Shown piece by piece: positions 57,813 to 64,000 of a stretch of DNA of 64,000 nt. Below the pieces are notes generated by a model. It was given only the letters and a program-made list of their open reading frames with translations, was not told where the DNA came from and made no database searches. The first letter of the stretch is position 1, and each line of letters begins with the position of its first letter. This DNA comes from Ectocarpus siliculosus (taxonomy: Eukaryota; Sar; Phaeophyceae; Ectocarpales; Ectocarpaceae), in contig FN649727.1 in NCBI GenBank assembly GCA_000310025.1, forward strand, positions 3,927,655-3,991,654, given 5' to 3'. The position numbers and the translations under genes are program-made.

Positions 57813-59972
57813 TCAATCCGGCACGTGTCGTGCCACTCGGTCCGTCTCTTCTCGTTTGCTTTCTTCCCTCGCCTTCTCGTCCGTCTCCTGCCCCCCTCCC
57901 GCCCCATTGGTTGTTGGCTTGTGGTTTCGTTTGAGCGCTCGTTGTCGGCTGGCCTCTTCTTCCTTCTCGTGCCAGGAGGTCATGAACCTCTCAGCTCCCT
58001 GCAGCACCGCCGCATGCCAGGGTACTCCCTCCTCCACCTTCGCGGCTTCCGTCCACCTTAACTTCGGTGCCGTGTCTTTCGGTACGGGAATTCCGAGACA
58101 ACATGGGTCGGTTTTCGTAGATCCGTGGTCGGCCCCGAATGCCTTCAGGTCGTCGAGCACACACTTCGGCCAGTTCTGTTCCTGTGCCCCCCTACGTGGC
58201 TTCTCCCCCCCCGCCAGCTCGCCGAGCATCAGTCGTTTCGGGAGTCGCCCGTCCGGCTGCCTTGCCAGTGCTCCCGCGAACAGTAGGCGTCGTTGTCGGA
58301 TCGTGGCTTCAACGCTCTGGCATTCGACCCTCTTCAGCGTCTGGGCGTACGAGAGCTGCCGGTAGGTGTCTTTCTTGCGCTTGTACCCGATAACTCGAAG
58401 GAGCAGTCGGTGGTGTGTCGACCGCAGCGTCTGATAGTGGCCGCTGAGTGGTGACCATGTCATGCAGCCGTACAGCAGTGCCTCCATCGCCTCCGCCTGG
58501 AGGAGGCGGATCTTGAGTCGGAATGGCGCTTTCGGTCTGTCGAAGAGCTCCTGGCCATATCGCCTGAGGCACGCCCACGCTCCTCTGCTCCTGTAGCTGA
58601 TCTCCCGGGTGAGGTCGCCATGTGCGTTGACGAGGCCACCGAGGTACCGGAACTCGGTCGTCTGGGCGTATTTCTGTCCCGCGGCTTCAATGGTCAGTGG
58701 TGGAGGAGGCGGGGGGGGCTGTGATGTTGCAGTCGGCTTGTCCTTCGCGCGCATCAGGAGCGTCTCCGTCTTCTCCTCGGACACCGTTAGCCCGAACTCC
58801 CCGAACACCTCAACGATGATAGTCATCATTCTCGCCAGTCCTTCTGCAGACCTCGATACGACGCCGGCATCATCGGCATACAGCATCCCCCATGCTGCCC
58901 TCCGTACTCGGTCAAGGGGTGTCTCCTCCCCCCCCCCCGCTTCCGTCTTCCCCTCCTCCAAGCACACCAGATTCCGCAGGACAACATCATCCTCGCTGAA
59001 TCGGATAACGACGACCTCGAGGACCTCGGCGAAGAAGATGTTGAACAGCAGTGGGGATAGCACATATCCTTGTCGCACGCCCTGTGTGACGAAGAACCAG
59101 TCCGATAGTTCTCCGTCGTCCATGCGCACCCGGGCCCGTATTCCATCGTGGAATTGGCGGATGACTTTGATTAGCGTCGCGGGAATCCCAGCCCTGGCCA
59201 GCACCTTCCATAGCATCTCTCGGTCTACCGAATCATACGCCTTCTTCAAGTCGACGAAGCACATGTAGGGCGGTATTTTCTTTCTCCGCCCCAGCTCCTG
59301 GAGGCGGCGCACGACAAACAGCATGTCGACGGTGGATTGCCCGGGTCGAAATCCGCACTGTTCCTCCGGGAGGATGTTGTTGGCTTCGCAGAAGGCGCTT
59401 AGACGGTTGGTGATGATCTTGATGGGGACCTTGCCTACGTGAGATAGTAGCGAAATCCCCCTGTAGTTGTTACAGTTGGACCGGTCACCCTTCTTGTACA
59501 GCACCTTGATGGTTGCGTCCTTCCACTCTTGGGGGATATCTCCTCCGTTCCACACCTTGACGAGGATGGTGTGGACGTGTCTCAGGACAACGGGTTCGTC
59601 GTCATCGATCTTGAGCAACTCGGCAGGGAGGGAGTCGTGGCCGGGTGCCTTCCAGTTCTTGAGGCCTTTCGCTGCCCGTGCCACCTCCTCGAGGTCTGGC
59701 ACCTCTCCCAACCGTTGAGTGCCACGTGTCGCTGGCCGCTGCGTCACTCGTTCGATGATGTCTGGGTTCAGGGTGGGGGATTTGGTGTTGAGTAGGGTGC
59801 TGAAGAATCTCGCCCACCGTTGGAGGATGTCGTCCCTGTTCCGGAGCAACACGCCGTTCTCATCCGCGACGCACGGCTGTCCCCCCGCTTGTCTCCCGCT
59901 GAGGCCCACTGATCTCTTGAGGTGTTGGTACAGTCCTCTCACATGTCGCGATCTTTGTAGATTGCTTCGAGT
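57813..59972 (-). CDS. LINE B reverse transcriptase
   Basis: About 709 residues from the first relaxed start (GTG at 59942); the frame is open from 59972. Blocks in order: KAPGHDSLPAELL, NYRGISLLSHVGK, EEQCGFRPGQSTVDMLF, FVDLKKAYDSVDR (catalytic Asp), QGVRQGYVLSPLLFNIFF, YADD (about 355-358), and a C-terminal domain with LFAGALARQPDGRLPKRLMLGE and RGAQEQNW typical of RTE/CR1-like LINE C-termini. The frame overlaps the endonuclease frame by 34 bases in -1 phase and has no ATG at its start, so expression needs a frameshift, reinitiation, or an ancestral single frame now broken. Confidence 0.9.
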   Translation of the reverse strand, partial: TRSNLQRSRHVRGLYQHLKRSVGLSGRQAGGQPCVADENGVLLRNRDDILQRWARFFSTLLNTKSPTLNPDIIERVTQRPATRGTQRLGEVPDLEEVARAAKGLKNWKAPGHDSLPAELLKIDDDEPVVLRHVHTILVKVWNGGDIPQEWKDATIKVLYKKGDRSNCNNYRGISLLSHVGKVPIKIITNRLSAFCEANNILPEEQCGFRPGQSTVDMLFVVRRLQELGRRKKIPPYMCFVDLKKAYDSVDREMLWKVLARAGIPATLIKVIRQFHDGIRARVRMDDGELSDWFFVTQGVRQGYVLSPLLFNIFFAEVLEVVVIRFSEDDVVLRNLVCLEEGKTEAGGGEETPLDRVRRAAWGMLYADDAGVVSRSAEGLARMMTIIVEVFGEFGLTVSEEKTETLLMRAKDKPTATSQPPPPPPPLTIEAAGQKYAQTTEFRYLGGLVNAHGDLTREISYRSRGAWACLRRYGQELFDRPKAPFRLKIRLLQAEAMEALLYGCMTWSPLSGHYQTLRSTHHRLLLRVIGYKRKKDTYRQLSYAQTLKRVECQSVEATIRQRRLLFAGALARQPDGRLPKRLMLGELAGGEKPRRGAQEQNWPKCVLDDLKAFGADHGSTKTDPCCLGIPVPKDTAPKLRWTEAAKVEEGVPWHAAVLQGAERFMTSWHEKEEEASRQRALKRNHKPTTNGAGGGQETDEKAREESKREETDRVARHVPD

Positions 59973-61681
59973 TCAGTCACATATCCGTCCAGGTGGGCAT
60001 AAATGCCCGTTTCGACTGCTGTAGCCACTCCCTTACACGCTGCTTTGAGAGTTCTCCACGTTGCTGAGTTCCAGTTGCCCCTCATCGCCCGGCGCGCTTC
60101 CCGCCGTTTGGTAAGGGCCTCCTCCAGTACTGCTCTCGTCTCTGGGGTCTCACACCACTCCTGCGTGCGGCGTCTCCGCGGTTCCTCCCCTAGGGTCGTC
60201 CGCGCTGCTTCGAGGAGAGCATTGGTAAAGTCGGTCGCCGATTCCGCGTCGGTGGTTGTTCGCTCGTCCAGTCGTGTGTCGAGGTTGAGGAGGAACCGAT
60301 TAGTCACCGCACCTCGTGCTGCTTCGAACTGCAATTCCCGTCGGTTGAATTGCTGCTGTTTCGGTTTAGTCCGGACTGCACGGTTGTGGGCAAGCCTGCT
60401 ACCGAGGTTGACGGTGGCTACTACCATGTTGTGGTCTGAGTCTGCTTTGACTGGGCGAACCGGCTGGGGGATGACAACCACGTTAGATACTCGGCCGTGA
60501 TGTGCCTGCCTTGTCAGGATGTAGTCAAGGCGCTTGCAGTCGTTTCCCGACACACCGTTGTATGTGTGCCATATTCCGCCCTTGCGTGTCTCGAAGAACG
60601 TGTTCGTGAGAGCTAGCCTGTTTTCCGTTGCGAAATTCAACAGTAGCATGCCATTGTCGTTGAGCTCATCACGCCCGTACATTCCTATTACCCTTCCGTC
60701 CCCTCCGTCCAACCTATCTCCCGTCCGCGCGTTGGCGTCCAATAGGACATACACACATTCTTTGGAAGGGATCCTCCGCACGAGACTGTCAAGTTTTCCC
60801 CAGAACACGCGCTTGCTGTCGGCGGTTGAAGGTTCGGTTGGAGTATACGCGGCTACGAAGTTGACCGCTCCACGGTGGCCTGCCAACAGAAACCTCATGG
60901 CCATAAGGCGTTCGTCGATGAACTCCGTAGTGAACGTGGATGTCTTGCACAGTGACTCTTTGACGGCTATCCCCACACCATGGACTCCACCAGTCTCCGT
61001 GCCACAGCAGAACACCCGGAAACCCGCTGCTGCAAATTCCGTTCGACCTGCCCTCCATGTCTCCTGTATTCCTACCACCGATACGTTTTGTCTCGCTGCC
61101 TCGTGTAGAATGCTGTAGGCTCGCCCGTATCCATTGGCCCCGTTCACAGCCAAAGTCCGCACATTCCAGGTTGCTACCCTAAGAAGTTGACCCTGCTGTC
61201 TCTTTCGCGCGGCGCGCGTTGCTCTCTTAGCTAGCCTACGCGCCGCCCGACCCCTCCTTCTCCTCCATCTCCCCCTCTTTTTTTGTTTTTTTGCTATTTT
61301 TTTGCGAACACTCGGGCTAAGATGATACAAGTTATCCCGGTTCTTGCCTTGTTTCCCATAGAGTTGTCTTCTTGTCCCGGAGCGGTGTGGCCCTCCATCT
61401 CTGGACTCTCTCCTTTCCTCTCTCTGGGGCATACCCCCACGGCGTGCGGTCACTCCGCCACCCTCACCGTGCTCTCTGCTGCTGCATAACCCCGGTGTCC
61501 AAGCCGGGGCGTTAGGATCCAGCCTTATTTTGCAGCTACCAAACAAAGCTGGCGGTTCACGAGCTACCCCGATCTCACGACGGCAGTAACTCCCAACCGC
61601 CAAACTCAGGATCCCCCTCTCAACAGTGCTAGGGACCGTATATCCGTCTTTGCTGGGTGGTCTTTCGAGGTCTAGATCCAC
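59939..61681 (-). CDS. LINE B endonuclease
   Basis: Endonuclease/exonuclease/phosphatase domain preceded by a very basic segment (about 126-161, RWRRRRGRAARRLAKRATRA). Motifs: RVATWNVRTL (WN about 172-173), VVGIQETW, LLDANARTGDR, the KRLDYILTR block and DSDHNMVVATV. The listed first codon is GTG; the first ATG (61432) gives 497 residues beginning MPQREERRES and keeps the basic region and the full nuclease. The frame ends ...YKDRDM then TGA, exactly where the RT frame takes over. Confidence 0.9.
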   Translation of the reverse strand: MDLDLERPPSKDGYTVPSTVERGILSLAVGSYCRREIGVAREPPALFGSCKIRLDPNAPAWTPGLCSSREHGEGGGVTARRGGMPQREERRESRDGGPHRSGTRRQLYGKQGKNRDNLYHLSPSVRKKIAKKQKKRGRWRRRRGRAARRLAKRATRAARKRQQGQLLRVATWNVRTLAVNGANGYGRAYSILHEAARQNVSVVGIQETWRAGRTEFAAAGFRVFCCGTETGGVHGVGIAVKESLCKTSTFTTEFIDERLMAMRFLLAGHRGAVNFVAAYTPTEPSTADSKRVFWGKLDSLVRRIPSKECVYVLLDANARTGDRLDGGDGRVIGMYGRDELNDNGMLLLNFATENRLALTNTFFETRKGGIWHTYNGVSGNDCKRLDYILTRQAHHGRVSNVVVIPQPVRPVKADSDHNMVVATVNLGSRLAHNRAVRTKPKQQQFNRRELQFEAARGAVTNRFLLNLDTRLDERTTTDAESATDFTNALLEAARTTLGEEPRRRRTQEWCETPETRAVLEEALTKRREARRAMRGNWNSATWRTLKAACKGVATAVETGIYAHLDGYVTELEAIYKDRDM

Positions 61682-62584
61682 TTGCGGAACCTCGGCCTAC
61701 CCCAGGGACGGGGGGGGCAGGCCGGGGAGGACAGTATGCCTCACGAAGATGTTCCGGAAAAAATGGCACTTTACAGGGCACACATCGGTCTGTTGTCCGC
61801 CGACAACGTCTCTCAAAGTACAATCGATCACCGCGCAATCAAACATCTCGCGCTATTCGTGCGAGGTGCAGCAGCTCAAAGCCTCAGCCTCATGATTAGC
61901 TCATCTCTCGAATGGCGACCGCCAGCTCAGCTAAATGCGTTGCGTGCATGTGTGGAAGTGGTCCGCATCACACCTCCGAAAACATGGAAGGAGTGGGTCA
62001 CGGCTTTCACCACATCGTTCGCTCCCGCCAACCGAATTGCTCTTCTTGCACATGATGTCATGAAATTAGAAGCAAAGACTAGCGAATCAGTTGACGTGTT
62101 CGCGCTCCGAGTATCACGCGCGTATGCCAGACTTCTAGCCGAAGCCGAACGCACAGCTCCGCTGAATGAACCACCTCATGAACACGCGTTCAACCAAGCT
62201 CTCACCGCCTCTTTCGAAAACGGTGTACACCTACACATCCGCGTAGAGATGATGCGGGCAGATCCATCCGATTCTTTCATGGAATCTAAAGCGCGTGCTC
62301 GTCGACACGAGTCCAATAAACTGCGCTCGCCCGCTACCCCCATCTCGGCTACCGCCTCCACCGTGTACGGTTCTGCTCGTTCCGGGCAGCTCCAAACGAC
62401 CGCACATGACAACCGCGACCGTATTTCTGCACTGGAAAATTATATTTCCGGGCAGGAGGCGTTTGTGTCCAGCGGTGGAGCATACAGCGCACAACGCGGT
62501 GGGCGTCCTCAGCGGGGGACCGATAAACGGGACCGAGACAGTACCAGGGGGTGTACCTCTTTCTCTCCGACCCATGATAGATAG
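61682..62584 (+). CDS. Gag-core-like open frame joined to arm 2
   Basis: Open frame of about 300 codons; the first codon is TTG, the first ATG is in SMPHEDVPEKMALYRAHIG. The middle part resembles the core of LTR-retrotransposon gag proteins: ALYRAHIG, HLALFVRGAAAQSL, KTWKEWVTAFTTSFAPANR, then KLEAKTSESVDVFALRVSRAYARLL. The C-terminal part is Arg/Ser/Gly rich, and no CCHC knuckle is reached because the frame runs into arm 2 at 62547 and stops within 12 codons. It is therefore a truncated gag fragment. It may be the continuation of the gag N-terminus found in arm 1, separated by LINE B. Confidence 0.6.
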   Translation: MRNLGLPQGRGGQAGEDSMPHEDVPEKMALYRAHIGLLSADNVSQSTIDHRAIKHLALFVRGAAAQSLSLMISSSLEWRPPAQLNALRACVEVVRITPPKTWKEWVTAFTTSFAPANRIALLAHDVMKLEAKTSESVDVFALRVSRAYARLLAEAERTAPLNEPPHEHAFNQALTASFENGVHLHIRVEMMRADPSDSFMESKARARRHESNKLRSPATPISATASTVYGSARSGQLQTTAHDNRDRISALENYISGQEAFVSSGGAYSAQRGGRPQRGTDKRDRDSTRGCTSFSPTHDR

Positions 62585-63716
62585 TGACTGCTAGTCTCAG
62601 TTGATACCTCGCATAGCGCGAAGAGGGAGTGGAGGATTCCAGAATATCTGTCGTTGATTTCTGTTGACTTGCGGACCCCTCGGGGCCAGTTTATTTGAGT
62701 GTACCTTTTTAGGGTAAGTTAACCTGTGACCACGGGAATCGACCGCGTCGAGTGTTGGATCAGTACGGACATACGAAGGTACTGGGTATAGAGAGATCGG
62801 AACGGTTTTTAATGTGAAGACAACAACAACAACCCTCGAGCTTGAGATCAGGAGGTAGGTCATTGGCTTTCAAAGTAAACCGTGCCGTGCTAATCACGTC
62901 CTGGTTGACCGTGGGTTGGGTTACCGGGGTAGGGTTGTCTGGGTTTACCGTTTGCTGGTTTACCTGGTTCGGTGAGGCCTGGTTTACCGTGTTTTGGTGT
63001 ACCGGGTTAATAGATGAATTTGTCGGTGTAGACATATTCTGAGCAGGGGTCTGTTGAACACTTGCTGTCGTGCGCATACCACCAGAACGATTTTCTGCTT
63101 CTAGATCTGAGGCAAGCGAACGCGGATTCACCTGCTGAATGTCGTGCTGGTGGACGGCTCCCGGCATGAGCATGCTGAGGACCCATGCCGGCGGGGTCTT
63201 ATCCGCCTTCACTGCCTTTGTGACCGCTCCGACGAGAACGGCTTCCAGCGGCCCGCCGCTTGCCAGGAGCGAGGCACTCTGCTGACTTGCGGCGCTTGCG
63301 CGGTTCCGCAGGATGTCTTGCGCGAGGTCGTCGTCGACGTCGTCGCCGCCAACGGCGTCGTTCGTCGTTGTCGTCATCGTTGTCGTCGGATTGCGGGTCG
63401 GTGTCGTGGTGTCGGGTGGTGACAGCCTGGGCGCCATCGCCAGCGCTGCTGTTGTTGTCGCTGTCACGACTTTCACCCACCAAAGCGTGGAAGTACCCGC
63501 CACGGTGACTGCTCTGCGAGGGTGCTACGCTCGAAGCCGCACCAGCGGTGTCCCCAGCTTGGGACGGCGTCGGCTGTCCCTCTTGGGGCTTAGCCGAGCC
63601 GTGGTGGGTAGGCGCAGCAGCGTCGGGACGCGGCTTCGCCTGCTGTTTGGGCATCAGCGACTTTTGCTTTTTCAGCTGTTGCTGCTGTTGTTGCGACCCT
63701 CCGTCCTTTTTCTTTC
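62547..63716 (-). repeat. Inverted arm 2 (1,170 bp)
   Basis: Reverse-oriented near-copy of arm 1. The boundary to the gag-core frame is a run of five G at 62547-62551. The outer boundary at 63716 is flanked by sequence unlike that beside arm 1, and no target-site duplication was found at the outer ends. Confidence 0.95.
62760..63716 (-). pseudogene. Gag-like N-terminal frame, frameshifted copy
   Basis: Same protein-coding sequence as arm 1, on the minus strand, but an extra A at about 63361-63363 in the GAC-repeat region shifts the frame. The original ATG lies outside the arm and is absent. The copy is therefore non-functional as a continuous gene. Confidence 0.8.
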
Positions 63717-64000
63717 TGTTGGAGTATTTGTGTACAAGAACGACTGGTTCTACTGCATGGGTTCTGTGCAGTATTGTGAAGGCGTGTTTCCAAGTCTGTA
63801 ACCGTCAGGTGAAGACAGCTTGGGCGTCTGAGTGTGGATAATAAATCACTCTGTGTTTACCCTACCTACACCTCGCATGAACAACGCCAGCAGTTCGAGA
63901 GGACAGCGTCCCTCGCTGCACAGCGTGAGCCACTTCGCCCAAAAGGTTATGAGCCTCGTGGTAGGTATACCACATCGAGTCACAATGTCCTCCGCCAATC
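63717..64000 (+). other. Right edge, possible partial coding region
   Basis: Two + frames stay open to the window end. One begins with an ATG at 63877 (MNNASSSRGQRPS ...). The other, open from about 63823 after an AAGACAG acceptor-like site, reads RQLGRLSVDNKSLCVYPTY and on to QREPLRPKGYEPRGRYTT. Neither is recognised, and at most one is real. Confidence 0.25.

Larger units (their letters stand above)
57465..61702 (-). mobile_element. LINE B: second non-LTR retrotransposon
   Basis: Minus-strand element lying between the inverted arms. It has an APE-type endonuclease frame (61681-59939), a reverse transcriptase frame (59972-57813), and a 3' region to the arm 1 boundary. Sequence and motif spacing differ clearly from LINE A, so it belongs to another family. 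Both enzymes look intact. A-rich DNA at 57530-57560 is on the + strand, so it is not a poly-A tail of this element. Confidence 0.88.

Overview
The window is nuclear DNA of a photosynthetic stramenopile, most likely a brown alga (Ectocarpus-like). Three things point there. One gene encodes a fucoxanthin-chlorophyll a/c type light-harvesting protein whose N-terminus looks like a signal peptide followed by a plastid-import motif. The genes are GC-rich with many long GT-AG introns. Retrotransposons lie between and inside genes. There is no prokaryotic operon structure. Exon models were built by hand from reading frame, splice-site sequence and phase agreement; 5' ends and UTRs are mostly unresolved.

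Layout. 0-5 kb: a non-LTR retrotransposon (LINE A, + strand) with endonuclease and reverse transcriptase in two overlapping frames. 7.6-10 kb: a two-exon gene for a small PARP-type zinc-finger protein. 15.6-22 kb: a multi-exon minus-strand gene resembling a DDE transposase, with one in-frame stop and an 842-base assembly gap. 22.4-31.2 kb: an 11-exon DNAJC7-type TPR/J-domain co-chaperone, head to head with the transposase-like gene. 33.9-36.2 kb: an NTMT1-type protein N-terminal methyltransferase. 38.5-42.4 kb: the four-exon light-harvesting gene on the minus strand. 42.8-45.6 kb: a coiled-coil protein of unknown function, divergent from it. 46.4-51.5 kb: an eight-exon APC-superfamily permease of the polyamine-transporter type on the minus strand; its first intron holds a truncated relative of LINE A. 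52.5-53.4 kb: a single-exon ankyrin/SAM protein. 56.3-63.7 kb: a nested repeat structure in which two nearly identical 1.17-kb inverted arms flank a second LINE (LINE B, minus strand) and a gag-like open frame.

The host genes are unrelated housekeeping or photosynthesis functions and do not form a pathway. The most notable signals are the large inverted-arm structure, a 73-bp hAT-like MITE with exact 8-bp target duplications in the promoter shared by the light-harvesting and coiled-coil genes, a 10-mer (TACAGCAGTA) that recurs far more often than chance, an exon-intron junction duplicated in tandem around a probable GC-AG intron, and the same -1 frame relation between endonuclease and RT in both LINEs. 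I did not find a convincing new multi-gene system.
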